From positions 24,740,038 through 24,804,037 of the forward strand of contig NC_088173.1 in NCBI RefSeq assembly GCF_028769735.1: DNA of 64,000 bases. The letters run 5' to 3'. Below are positions 11,937-24,400 of this stretch, piece after piece. Position numbers and translations under genes: made by a program. A model generated the notes under the pieces. It did not search any database and had not been told where the DNA came from. It worked only from the letters and a program-made list of their open reading frames with translations. This DNA is from Zonotrichia leucophrys gambelii. Taxonomy: Eukaryota; Chordata; Aves; Passeriformes; Passerellidae. Numbering within the stretch: position 1 is the stretch's first letter; each line of letters begins with the position of its first letter.

Positions 11937-12018
11937 CTAAATTATATATGGATATGAACTTACATATCCATATATAATTAATGGATATGTAAGGAGTCCA
12001 TATCCATATATAATTTAG
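11937..12018. repeat. Imperfect palindrome, arms of about 35-38 bp (fold-back)
   Basis: The left arm starts CTAAATTATATATGGATATG at 11937 and the right arm ends with its exact reverse complement at 12018. An inner pair (CTTACATATCCAT with ATGGATATGTAAG) extends the pairing almost to the centre, with a small 2-nt versus 5-nt internal bulge. The result is a long AT-rich hairpin. Confidence 0.85.
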
Positions 12019-13942
12019 CTCACAGAAATTATTATGAGAGGTAACACCACAAGTTCTCCAAATTCTGGATAGCAGGAAATGGCCACCCACAATTCAGCTC
12101 CACTTCAAAACTGACACAAATTTGTGTTTGAGTTTTCTTCCCCAGAGCTAATGACACATGATCTGTGTAAACTGTCACTGCCCTGCCCAGGGCTCATCAA
12201 TGTTCAGTAAGCAAATAGACATTTGCCTAGAGACAAGACAAGGCTGAAAGAGCATTTCTGTGCAAGAAGGGTTTCTGCAGAGTCTAGACATTTCAGAAAG
12301 AGTCAGATGAGCTTGAAAATTGACATGGCTTTTCAGAAATTAACCAAGAGACACTTGGTAATATGAACTTAGGATCTGAATTAGAGATACTTATTATGTG
12401 CTGTTACTAACAACTGCTAATCTATTTTTGAAAAGCTGGCACAATGAATATCAGTTTTACTGCCCTGAGAAAAAGTGTCTCTGAGTGTTACATGTATACT
12501 CAACACATGGCAAAGGCAAACAATTCAAATTTGAATTACGATTCAAGTTCTAGTAGAGACAAACCCTTAATTTCCTGTGAGTGCTGAGGGTGACCAGACT
12601 CAGTGCATTATTCACTGAGCATCTGCAGAGAAGAAGGAGCAGATGTGGCAAATGCTATAGACATGCAACAACAGGACAGAAATACAAGTACAGGCAGACA
12701 GAGCTACAGGCTCTTGGCTGTGCTTGTTGAATGAACACAAACAGCCCTCCAATCCCCATCAGGAGGCTTCCCCTACATTCCCCCTGTTACCAGCCCAATC
12801 TTTTCAAAAAGCAACAGAAATTTTCTTAGGAACCAAAAGAAATTTAAGGTTTGATAATTTTGTGCCAGATTGGCACTGTTGTTCTTCATATCCCTTCACC
12901 ATAGAGAAATTGGCAGCAGAAGTCCAAATAGAAAAGGTAAAGCTGAAGTAAATGTGTAATAAAACTTGTAGTTTTTTGTGTCCCATCCTCAACTGACCTT
13001 CACTCATCTCATGTAGATTTAGGTGCCCTAAATCACACAACACCTTCGGAGCTTTGTCAAAGTGTAATCTGGCGCCAACCACTTGCCTGCCAGAGCTAAC
13101 AGGAGAGCATTTGGCAAACACAATGCTTGGGTGGCTAGAAATCATCCTGCAATTTCATCTCAAATATTTGTGGTTAAATAGCTGCAGTAAAATGACTTGA
13201 CCATTCCCTAACAATATCTACAGCATTATTTAGACCCAGCCATAATGCACATGTGCAACTCCAAACCTGTATTCCTTATGAAATGCCTGCATCACTGGGA
13301 TGGCAGAGAACATCCAGGACAATGAGATTATATGAAACTTACATTGATGTAAGCTTCCTAAGGAATTATTTGAAATGGGGATTAGGTAGCTTTATGAATT
13401 TAAAACTTCCTTCAGATTTCTTTATCCTCTCACCTCATCTAACAGGGGTTAAACCAGTAGCTTGCACTGGTGCAGCCTCACAAAGGAGATAATTTTGAAA
13501 AGTGTTCTTTTGGGAGGAGCTCTGCTAGTGTTCAGAGGCATATTGACCTGCAAGGATTAGGCAGAAATTTTGCAACATGTGGAAAGCAGCCCGTGGGATC
13601 CAGCCAGCAGGAGATTTAACTGCTGCTCTGCCTCCCAAGTGGGCTGAGCCAGCTTCTTATTAGGATGCTGACTCCTCAGGCAAGGCACATATTTGTGGGA
13701 TTACATCCTCCAAAAACAGTAATGCAGGTACTGGTTTGCTTTTAATCATTCATCCTTCTCTCTTCTTCCTGTCTGCCATTCCAGCTCCTCAGAGATTAAA
13801 AATTCCCTGTCAGCCGCCTGCCTGATCCGATCAGTCCCCCAGTTTGGAAACCTGGGATGGCTCTGTTCAATCCACCCTCCTGATTTATAGGCTTTAAATA
13901 TTGCACCTATATTTGCCAGGCTTTTCTTTTGTTTTGTTTCTG

Positions 13943-13966
13943 TTTTTTTTTTTTTTGTTGTTGTTG
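13943..13966. repeat. Poly-T tract with (GTT)n tail
   Basis: About 14 consecutive T residues are followed by GTTGTTGTTG. This is a simple repeat with no further content. Confidence 0.7.
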
Positions 13967-16900
13967 AGTATCAGATACTTGCATTCTCTAAAAGCATTTC
14001 CAGCTCTAATGGGAAAAGAACGAGTCTCTCTGTGTGGAGATAAAATGATAAGAATTTAAACCATGCTGAGATCTGCCCTTACTTACATTTGAGAAGGGTG
14101 TAGACTCGGGGTAGGTGTGGATTGACCTTTGCAGACATGGTAGAAGGCATAAAGCTTCACAATTAAGTACTCAGAACCAAAATGGATTACGAGAGGAATT
14201 ATATGTTCACTTCCAGGAAGCTTCTGTTTCCTATAGGATCACATCTACAATTCTTGCTGTCAGAGTTTCATCAGCAGCCAATAGCTAGGACTGACCTCTT
14301 TCATTCTTGTATCTCCTGTGAATGGCTGAATGCCAGGTCTCACAGCATTTTAGTATTTCTTGCCTCTTACTTAGGATACACCTAAGTACAAAACCTGTAC
14401 CTTCTGACAGAGGATCAGGCCTCAGAGAGCAGGAGGTAGGCAAGGTAGCAGCCTGTCAGAACCATGATCTTCTCACTTCAGACCACACTTGGTGCACCTA
14501 CACTGGCACAGGGGTGTGACTGTGGCATGGACAGATGCATAGAAGAGGCACCACAGGAGTTAAGGGGTATCAGTCTGTGTACTACTACTAGGATGTATAA
14601 TTGGGCTGTTAGTACAAATAGTGAAGTATATATCACTGTCACAACTCTCCACAGCAACCAAAAAATATTTAATAAAGTTGTGCCATCCTGTACTGCCATC
14701 ACAGACACTAATCAACACACGGATCCACCTGAAAATGTGGTGCAGTGCATCCAACCCAGCTCTTAGAAATGGATTTCTCCCCATACCAGACTCAATCAGA
14801 AAGCTAAATTTATGATCTTTTTTTATTCAGGTAGTCTTGCAGCACTACAGTCAGCTATACTGAACTGAAAGTTAGATTTAAACACAGGGTGTTGAGAAGC
14901 AATGCTTTCTGCCACAAATATCCCTTCCTGGGCTGTGACTGATGGCATTGTGGATGCTTATCAACAAAAAATTCTATCACCTGTATGAAGACTTAGTCTG
15001 AGATTAAATACACCCTATGCTGAGATGGGGGTTTCAGAGAAATAAGGATTGTAGGCAAGATACAATTCACATTTCCATCTGAAAATGAGGCTGTAGATAC
15101 ATGGATTTCCAGATTTCAGCATGGTTTCTGATTTCAGATTCTAGACAAAAGTGTAAAATTTCTGAAACAGCTTCCTTGGCACTTGCTTGAAAACTTCCTT
15201 GGCAAAGGCTGTTGAAAACTTTTTGAGTTTGCAATATGTGGGTTTAGTGTAATCACCCAGACAAAGGGATGTATCACATATTAGCAGCTGTGATGGTCAA
15301 ACCAATATTAACAATGTAATGCCATATAGAAAGTGCTTTAACTGAATATTTTTTTAAAATATGTGTTTCAAAAATATGTTTATTTTCTAATAATCAGCTG
15401 TGTTTCATTGCTTCAGTCCTAGTTTCCACTTGCATAGAGGAGCAGACAAAGTGTCTTCAGGACCACTAAAAGATTTTGATTCAGGAGCCTGAAGTTAAAC
15501 AGGCACAGGCTCAAAACACAGGCTGAGAGGCTTCCAAACAGCCTTAATTTAGCCTCACACTTTCACACACATTATAAATACAGTCTCTCTGCAGACTATC
15601 ACACTTTTTTCCTTTAATATCTGTCTGGTTTAAAGCTGGATGCTGTTTCTTTAATTCTACTGGGACTATTTATATGCTTAAATATGTCCTCAAATTCTGC
15701 AGAGCTGGACTATGACAGGACTGGAGGCTGCTTCCATGATTTTAAATGTTGATTCATAACACTACACTAGAACAGAACATTTGGCTTAGGTCCTTTAAAG
15801 ATATTAAATTACAAACTATGGAAAATATTTTTTTCAAATAATCTAGGAACAAAATTTGCCCCAGATCAGATATCCATACTCTTAAATGTAGTTAGTGGTT
15901 ATTTGCATTTTTAGTATCTGAGAAGGTTTGAAAATGCTTGTCTTTAATGTTTCTTTAGAGTCTGGACTCTATATAAACTATTTGTGAAGTAAAGCTCAGT
16001 AATTACAGTGAAAATATGCAAAGGAAAAACTCACAACATTTAATTCAAGAACAGAAAAAGTGACCTAGATGGGAGGATCAAATGAGAGCTGCCACAGCCT
16101 AAAAAAGTATCAAGCAACATTTAAGGAGCATTATTTTAGGACATCAAAGATTATCTTCAGATACTTAAGGTGTGGCTGGAAAAATCTTAGTACTCACATT
16201 ACAATTTGGATGTGCTGGTGTGTTTTTTTTATGGTCTAGTATTCCTGAAGGAATGTGCTTTTCAGATTTTATTCTCTTCTTATGAATTGCTCACAGCTGA
16301 GAAAATACCTTCAGACATCCAGCAGCCTAAAAATGCAAGTAAGGAGGATTTTAAAATATCTACTTTACTTTCCCTCAAGTACCTTGTCTCTCTACTCTTC
16401 ATTTTACTAAATCCTCAGTGATTGCACCCGGAACAGATTTCTGTTTGGTTTTCAATCCTTTACTTCATCAATCTCATGTCTTGTTATCTCTTTAAGAGAA
16501 ATACTTCAATTTCTACCGAGCACTGAGGGTTTTTTCAAGCCAGACCTTAGGCTAGCATTGACTTGTAAGTGACAGCTACTGAGCAGCCCCTCCGTGCCAG
16601 CCGCGCAGCGCTGGCGCTCCATGGCAAGATCATTCACCGGCTGGCAGCTCTTCCCCATTCCCCCCATGCTTCTGTCAGGTGAGCTGGCACATGAAGGCCT
16701 GTGACCAGACAAGGCTCTGGTCCTTGTGAGGGACGCCCAGGATGTGTTTCTTCTCTCACTCCCAGGAGCAGCCACAGAGAATTTCCATCCTCTGGGTTTT
16801 TTTCGAAATTGCACAGACACTCCTTGACATGTTGTATTGTCTGCCGTGTGTTTGTCTGTGCTGGGAGGTCTGCTGCTCTCCTGTGCCTGCACAGCCATTT

Positions 16901-17193
16901 CTGTACAAAACAGCTTCATTCCCAATACCAGAGACTCAGGAGTCAGCTCCTGTTCTAAACGGGCTTTTGAACAACTCCCATCCCTCTGTGAGGCATCTCA
17001 AGTACATTAATTCTTCCTAGCTTATTACATGGCTCATCTTTTGGGATCCGCTGCTGGTCAGACATGTTCCTCAATCCCTGACTGAGAGTGGAAGGGGATC
17101 CCCTCCTGACAGCTGAGCTGCAGTGCCCAATGACCTTTTTGTTCCTTAAACTAGGACTTGGATTGCTTACATCAGCTGTATACTTAATACAGG

Positions 17194-17233
17194 TTTGGGA
17201 TACTGCAAATATATATATTTGCAGTATCCCAAA
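17194..17233. repeat. Perfect 40-bp palindrome
   Basis: The two 20-bp halves are exact reverse complements with no spacer. The left half begins TTTGGGATACTGCAAATATA. It sits in intergenic DNA, 15 bp before another hairpin. Confidence 0.9.
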
Positions 17234-17248
17234 TAGTATTGAAGTATA

Positions 17249-17287
17249 GTATTGAAGATTTATGTCAACAATATAAATCTTCAATAC
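17249..17287. repeat. Perfect inverted repeat, 15-bp arms, 9-nt loop
   Basis: GTATTGAAGATTTAT at 17249-17263 pairs exactly with 17273-17287 around the loop GTCAACAAT. It lies next to the 40-bp palindrome at 17194-17233. Confidence 0.85.
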
Positions 17288-17395
17288 AAATCTGTCGGTG
17301 CTCTCAATGCATCCTGAGGCCTCTTCCATTTCAGAGATTTTTAATCTTAGAAATCTCTATTTGAACCCATTTTTTAATTTTCTTAAAGGAAACTT

Positions 17396-17466
17396 AGATG
17401 CAAACATCTGAATATTTTCAAGTATAATTTTGTAGATGCAAACATCTGGATACTTTCAATTTTAGT
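17396..17466. repeat. Two-copy tandem repeat, 38-bp unit
   Basis: AGATGCAAACATCTG followed by a diverged T-rich tail occurs at 17396 and again at 17434. The first 15 bp are identical and the rest is diverged, so this is an older duplication. Confidence 0.65.
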
Positions 17467-18869
17467 TTTATATTTTATTTCTCTTCCTATTGAAGTATCC
17501 AAAATATTGTCAGCATGAAATAGCAGTCTGTGTTATGGATGTGAAAAAAAAAAAGCAAAAGAAAATAAAAGTAAATTACAAGTCTAGTAAAGCAAAGAGA
17601 TTCTTAAAACTGGCAGATACTTGTTTTTATGCTTTTATTGTCATTCTTATTTTAGTTATACTACATTGTCCCAGTTGTTAGGGATAATATCTCATTGTTC
17701 TAAGCTTTGTTCTAATGTATACAGGGGGCACTGGTTTCAGATATATTGAAAAGATTGAAAGATTCTGTTTTTTCCTGAAGCACCTCTGTGTCTGAAATAA
17801 AATGTAACTTCTCCTTCCATATAATCTAGATTTGAATTTGTTGGAAGGAGAGCTTTGTCATCTGCAACTTGGTCAGGCATTGCTTGCTCTGAAACAAGTG
17901 CAACGGTGGATGCAGTTCCAGATCACCATGAGATTTCCACACAAGGATGGATTTTAGCCTTGATTCTGCAAATCTGGCTTAGCTCAGCAGCCCACAGAAG
18001 TGCAATTGCAGCTGACACTCTGGCTGACTCCAGAAGATCCCTGTGGGCTTTGCACAAACTCTTCTGCTTTGATGTTTGTTTCTTTTTAAAATGTTGCAGT
18101 GAATTGCAATACACTGCTATTTTCCATTCTTTCACAGCAACTGGTGGGAAAATTTTGTCTGTCCTTTCTCAGCATATGTCAGAGACAGAAACAAGTCATT
18201 AAGGGACTAGTCGAACTTGGCTGGTTCTAGTCCCTGCCTGCACTTCAGAGCAGGTGGATTAGCTGCTCAGGACTGCAGCAGACAAGCTGTACTAGCAGGT
18301 TTGTAATAAAAGCCCTGCAACTAACCATCAGCTTGCCACATCACTTGAAAAATTTAGCTGTTGTTGTTCTCACAGGAAAAAGGAACTAGAAGGGCTTTAG
18401 CCAAGCAGCTGCAGCATTGCAATACATTTCTCTTTTTCTGAAAATGTCACTCTGATGACATGCTGTAATCTCAGTGATGCAAATCCTTCTCTATTAGGGA
18501 ACAACATCAGCAAACAGCCTAGCTTTGTGCTCAGAAATGCCCTTTAAACTCTAAAAACCAAAGGAACAGTAACATTGAACATGCGCAAATGTTTCCAGCT
18601 GGGTAACATACATTGCAAGCACCCTGAACATTTACTGGTTTTACCTGTGAAAAGACACTTCTTTTTGCTAAGGTGCATTGTGGATCCTAGTAAATGCACT
18701 AAGGTCTATGAAATTACCAGATACAACCCACCCCTCTTACAAAACCATCCATGACTGAAGCTACATGGATTTCCAAATGCACAAGTTTGTTTTGCAGCAA
18801 AGTTGTCACTACAGATTTTGGTTTCTGCATTCCAACTATGAAGAGAGATGCATGAGGCTGAAGACAACA

Positions 18870-18952
18870 ACCAAGGCAAAGGTACCAACCTTGCTTTCCA
18901 GGCAGGCCAAAGGGAGCCTGCTTGGGAAGCAAGGTTGGTACTTTGCCTTGGT
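18870..18952. repeat. Long near-perfect hairpin, arms of about 37 bp, 8-nt loop
   Basis: The left arm 18870-18907 (starts ACCAAGGCAAAGGTACCAAC) pairs with 18916-18952 with one 1-nt bulge and two mismatches. The loop is 18908-18915. Unlike the other fold-backs it is GC-balanced. The 83-nt size falls in the range of microRNA precursors or a fold-back mobile element remnant, but nothing in the sequence decides which. Confidence 0.8.
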
Positions 18953-21029
18953 ACCAGGCAAAGGTTCAGGGGAGCACCATCCCAATGCTGCTGGGCACGG
19001 TCCAAGGTAACTGCCCTTGCTTCAGAGTCTGATTTGTCAGCATCCAAAGTACCTCATTCCTCTTTCTCTACAATTAAAAAAAATAAAATTAGGATAGTCA
19101 AATGCATGCCAAACCACTTTTGTATGCCTCTAAAATCTTAATTAAAAGGTACTGCGGCCAAGAGTCACATTTCCTGTACTTTTATTTGCCTTAGAAATCA
19201 TACTTGTGTACATAGCATGTGCTATACTCCTGCACACTAAAACAACGAAAATGTGGTTAAATATTATGACTTTGCCTACTGTTGACTAAAGTTCAAGGAA
19301 AGCTGAGGATGGACAATAGTGCCAGCCTTGGGACTTTGCCTTTGCTGGCCACCAGCCCATTATCAGTCTTCCTATTGCCAGATGAGACAAAATCATCTCT
19401 GAGCACAGATGGGTAGCCTCAATTTCTGGACTTCCATCATTCAAACAGTCTATGTCAATTAAACACTATTACTAATCCTTGGAGTTTCTGTCATTTTTTA
19501 ATGGAAAAATCTTAAAAGTATTGGCGAGTTTCACCTCTGGCACTTGTGTCTGATAAGTGTTATTGTGCATGATTCTAACATCATATTAAAGAATATCTCC
19601 TAGAAATATTTGATTTGTTGGTCAGTGCACTGGCTTCAAAACTCAGGGTTCCTCTTTATCTACTTGTAGGTGCAATGCTGCAACTTTTCTTTCCCCCCAC
19701 TATTTTATGGTATACATACATTACCAATACTAAGCAACCAGTTCAGATTTTTAGTTAACTGTATAATTCAAGGGGCTTAAATCTATCAACAAGCCGGTCA
19801 TTAAATGAATCACTGACCTATTTCTCTGCTACTCAAGCTAAATAACCTAAAACTGATAACCTATAAAAGCATCAGTGTGTTAAGAAAAATCATTAGCTAG
19901 AGAAGCAGAGCAGCAATTGATCACTGCCCACCAATCTGAACAGAAAGATTCACCAGCTTCGACAAATTCCAGAACTCAACAAATTCTGACCAGAAATCAG
20001 ATTTTGACAGACTGATGTCTAGGGGAAGTACTATGAAGCTCCTACACAGTCACCATTCAACCCTCCTTTCTTAGATTACTACTGGAAAATTTTATGCAAG
20101 TATTTAAAATGGCTCTTACCTGGATACTCCAGAGTAAAATCTAGAATGCAGACTCTCCTCAACTCAGAGAGATTAATTTTAGACCTAGCACTTATTTCTA
20201 CAGTGGAACAACCCAATTCTATGGTCCAACCACTCTCCTGCTTGGGTACATGTGTGGTTTAGACCCAGATCCAAATCCTGAGCCCTGGCTAGCCCACCCT
20301 ATACAGCAAGAAGATTGAAAACGTTTGGTTTAAGTTCTCCATTGCTCTTACCCACAGAGCACCACCCAACAGGAAACACGTGGAAGCCCCTGGCCAGCTC
20401 TGACATGTTTCTGAGTGTGTGGGCAGTGATGGGGTGGTGGGAACAGAGGACAGGGCAGTGTTTGGGGGGCAACAGCCAAAGTCTGCACACCCAGACAGAG
20501 ACTGCCAACGGGGAGGAACAATAAAGAGGAATCGGGAAGGGAGGCAGGATTACCTTGCCCTTGCCACCTCACACAGCCGTGGCACTGCAGACCCCCATGC
20601 CAGGCCCTGCATCCTGGTGGGGACTGAACCTTCTGTCCCCTGTCATCGGCAGCCCTCGTCACACCAGTGTCTCAGTGCTTTCTCACTAAGCCACCTGCTC
20701 ATAACAAAAAAAATGATGTGGTTTTCTGCTTTTTCCTCTTCCTCTGCATGAACCAGCCCAGAATACTCAGTTATAGGCTCCTAAGAGAGCCAGCCATTCA
20801 TTCCATTTGCTGAAGACAGCCCACCTGGGGGCTGCCTTTTGGGACTGTAAGTGCATGCCGTCTCCCAGCCCTATGTGGGGAGGATTACAGCTTGAAAACC
20901 AAGGCAGGAGGGGAGGCACTATTGAAATTTTCTTCCTTAACTACCCTGAGAAGTGACATAAAACCTTCCTGCTAACATACATATATGAAGTTTTGTGTCT
21001 GATCTGTATCTGTATGATCTGTGTGTAGC

Positions 21030-21350
21030 TGAAGATAGAAGGCGGTAAAGTCAGGAGTGAAAGGAGAGAAAGGGAGCGGGAGCTCTCTCACCTACAGCAT
21101 AAAGGTGCCTCAGTCAAGTGTGTGCCTGAAGAGCAACTTCTGGTTTTTTTTTTCTTCTTTCTTTTGCAATCATTGCTCGCTTGACAGGCCCAGACGGAAT
21201 TACATCACTTCCTAAAACCCATCAAAGAGAGTCCATCTCCTGCAGAAATGCAGCTCAGATGCTCCCCGGCAGGAAGCAGGAAATGTAGATGCCCGGGCGC
21301 AGCAGGGCGGCTGCGGAGCGCCCCTCAGGTGGGAGCGCGGCCGGGGCAGC
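21030..21350 (+). promoter_or_regulatory. TMEM154: TMEM154 promoter and 5' UTR region
   Basis: Local GC rises just before the TMEM154 start but does not reach the density of the two large CpG islands. The stretch contains ETS-like cores (CACTTCCT near 21206, and AGGAAGCAGGAAATG near 21271-21285), in keeping with the immune-cell expression reported for mammalian TMEM154; that link is inference. No clear TATA box or transcription start can be fixed. A start-stop (ATGTAG at 21283-21288) and an upstream ATG at 21289 precede the real start codon. Confidence 0.5.
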
Positions 21351-21417
21351 ATGCGGGGCCCCGCGATGCTCGCCCTGCTCTCGGCCCTGGCGCTGGCTGC
21401 GGGACCCGCCGCCTCCG
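21351..21417 (+). CDS. TMEM154: TMEM154 coding exon 1 (signal peptide)
   Basis: The ATG at 21351 opens a hydrophobic leader of 22 codons and ends in phase 1 at the donor CCG|GTGAGT. The leader has an Ala-rich end, suitable for signal peptidase cleavage around residues 20-22. An overlapping, out-of-frame upstream ATG lies at 21289. Confidence 0.88.
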
Positions 21418-24400
21418 GTGAGTAGGAAAGCGCCGTTCCCTGCCGAGGTGGGACCGCGTGTCTCGCCTGCAGCAACGGGACCAAGCTGGAGGGCAACACC
21501 CTCCGAAGCGAGCACAGGGAGGAGATCTGTGGGGACTTGCTCTCTGCTGCTTTTTGCTGTGTTTACCCTCTCTGTTTCCAGTTGCCTCGTTTTTTCAAAG
21601 CTTTGACATTTTTTTTCCTTAGACCTGTCCCCGAACAGCAGCAAACAATTCCTACAATTGCAAACTTTTCCTAAATTGCAGGTGTGTAGAGAACGGGAGT
21701 TTCCATGTTGAGCCACCAGGCATTTTGCTCCTAATTTTAGGGTTTTTTTTAACTTTTTTAAACCCCACACCCATACCATCAGTGTTTAATAGGAAAGTTA
21801 AAGGCAAAGCTCTGCTTCCATTCAAAAGGGGACTGCCGATTTCCGCAGCTCCGATGCACTGAAACTGGTTTAACAAAGGAACAGCCGGTTCCGGAGACAA
21901 ATATTTTGAATTCTCAGCTGCAGAACAAAGTGGCCAGCACCATGGACTTAGGTTCTGACCCTCTGAAGAGAAGAACCATGAGTGGAAAAGCAGCTTGTGA
22001 CAAAATGCTGAGGCACTGGGGTGTCATTGCAGAGACTCTCCTCTGTTTGTAGGGGTTATTGGTTCCACTGGCGTTTTGGCAGCCAGCAGCTGAACATGAC
22101 AGGCAGCTCTTATAGGAAAACCTTGCTGAGGTAGTGCTTGTAAGCCTGCTGGGGTCAAACAAATCCTTGCCAAAATGCCTTGGTATAGACTAGAAGTGTT
22201 TGCTGCCTCTGTGTTGCTGTAGTGAGCAAGAGCTCTACAGAAAGCAGGGAAAGAATGGTCACTCTCAAATATCACTGGACTTCACTTAATGTCCTAAAAT
22301 GCACTGCTGGAATCGGTGTTTTGGTGTGAGTGCTTTTTCCCTGAAGAGCTGTACTCTAAGCAGGGTTAGAGCTGGGCTGCAGGCTGCTGCTGAGCTGCTT
22401 GCACTTAGGAGACTTGCTTAGCTGTACGAGCAAGCTAAGTGAGGTATGAAATGGTTTGGGTTTGGCTGTGTTACTACAGCCCTGCTGCAGTGCAGACACA
22501 TTAGCAAAATATGCTGCAAGCACTGAGTGCAGCTCAGAATCAAAGCAGTCGGAGGAACAAAATTCCTGCCACGGGCAGAGCTAAACAGAGGTCCCAGAGA
22601 AATGGAGGAGTAAAATGAAGGCATGAAAGCAATGCAGAGGGATCAGGCTTCTGCTTCTCTAGCTCATATGCAGGGTACTGAGAGCCATGATTTCATCACC
22701 ACGTCCCCATGGCGGGGGGGATATCTTAGCCCGGGGTCCCTCAGCTCATGACTGGGTGCACTCTGCCCTTCTCTGCAATTAGGGGAAGACAGATATCACA
22801 CCCCAGGTGTGTGACACTCCCCGCACTCTCCACTTCCCACCAGTAGGTCCACCTTTAAATTCTGGCTGATTTTGGAACAGTTCCTCTTTGGCAGTGAGTC
22901 AGTCCTGCCAGAGCCCTCCCCAAGCCCTGTCAGCTCTGACTCCACAGAGCCAATCCATGGTCCTAGGGGCAGGGGAGGAGAGCACCCACCTTTGCTCCCT
23001 ATACAAAGGCGGTTTTTGCTTATTCAACCAGCTCCAAATGTACCTGGGCGCTTACTCTGACTGTGGGTGGGACGGGGAAGTTGTAAACCTGAGCCTTGGG
23101 GGGAAACGAAACTGGTGGGGGAAGGTTTCTGTAGTGCTTATGTACCCCACAGGCACTGGTGGGTCAGGAACCCCTCTGCTGAGGGCGGCCTCTCAGGGAG
23201 ATCCTTTGCTCTCACCCTTCCTTGCTCACAGATCAACAGGGCAGGACCTTTTCGGGAGCTTTTTCACCTTTGGCCAGACACAGTCTTCACCTTTTAAGCA
23301 GTGTACTGTCTAGAGACCATTCAGAAAAGAGGCAAACAGAGTATGATTAAATCTTGCAGCACAGACAGATTAAAGTCTTTATAAATCCTGTTCCCATACC
23401 ATGCCAGAACCTCGTAAAAGCCTAGCCTTGCCATTTGGCTTATGATTTATGGATGGTTTTCTCCCTGTGATGCTTCAATCACTCTAATCCAGTAGCTCTA
23501 AGAGCATTCCTGAGATCTCAGCCCTGGGTGCTGGCCTTCTCCCAGCTCCATGCTGAGAGGACATGGGGGTTTGCACCGGTTCCCTTCCCCTTGCTGTAGT
23601 GCAGTCAGGAAGCCCTACAGGTAACAGTGCAGGGCATCATCTCTACTGTAGGGGATGATGCTCACTGCTCAGCCTTGCAGCAGCCCTGAAGACCTGCCTA
23701 GGTGTGTGTGCTGACCCTAGTAACAAGCATTAAGACTCTTACTACAGCTTATAGGAACATGCTCTGATCCTTGAGTCATTTCCCAGGCATTCCCCATCTC
23801 CCACTGTGTTCTGTGGAACAGGTGGGTAATTGCAGCATAAGTGGCCTGACATGGGGAGCAAGAAAATGTGTGAGGGAGAGGAGCAGTAAAACATGTAATA
23901 GCACCAAGGGGAAGAGCTGGGGTGCTCGCAGGTTGTGCTCTATTTTGTCTGTGTCTCTGTGCTATTGTTTTGAATTGTCATTCAAAGAAACACTGCTATC
24001 AAAGATCCAGATATTCAGCAGCTTGTACCACGAGCACAGGCAGTGACTCTCTCCTGGCAGAGAAATGTCTGTTAGCCTGCCTCCCCTGCAAAGCCAGGGC
24101 TCTAATGGAGTAATAATTTTGACCTGTTCCCCCCTCGAGTAATGAATTGAGAATGGCTTTGAATCTGTTACAATCACCTGTTAAAATTTTCTAGCAAAGC
24201 AAAACAACAATGTAAGAAATGAGGATTTGCTACATTTTCTCTTTCGAAAGTGCAGTGCCTTAAAATGCAGATGAAAAATCCTTTCTACTGAACGCATCAA
24301 CTCCTCCTATGTATTTACCACCATTCCTCCATTTTAGCCACACACACAAACATTCACTGTTTTATTCAACTGCTTCAGGGGCATTTCAGAAAATCTCTCA

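Larger units (their letters stand above)
9161..21030. other. Intergenic region between TIGD4 and TMEM154
   Basis: About 12 kb without a gene that I can recognise. All open frames are short and without family motifs. The stretch contains a strongly pyrimidine-biased segment (10530-11540), three inverted-repeat clusters (11893-12018, 17194-17287, 18870-18952), a two-copy 38-bp tandem repeat (17396-17466) and a T-rich/GTT microsatellite near 13943-13966. Slightly GC-richer patches near 16.56-16.95 kb and 20.3-20.7 kb hold nothing I can name. Confidence 0.6.
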
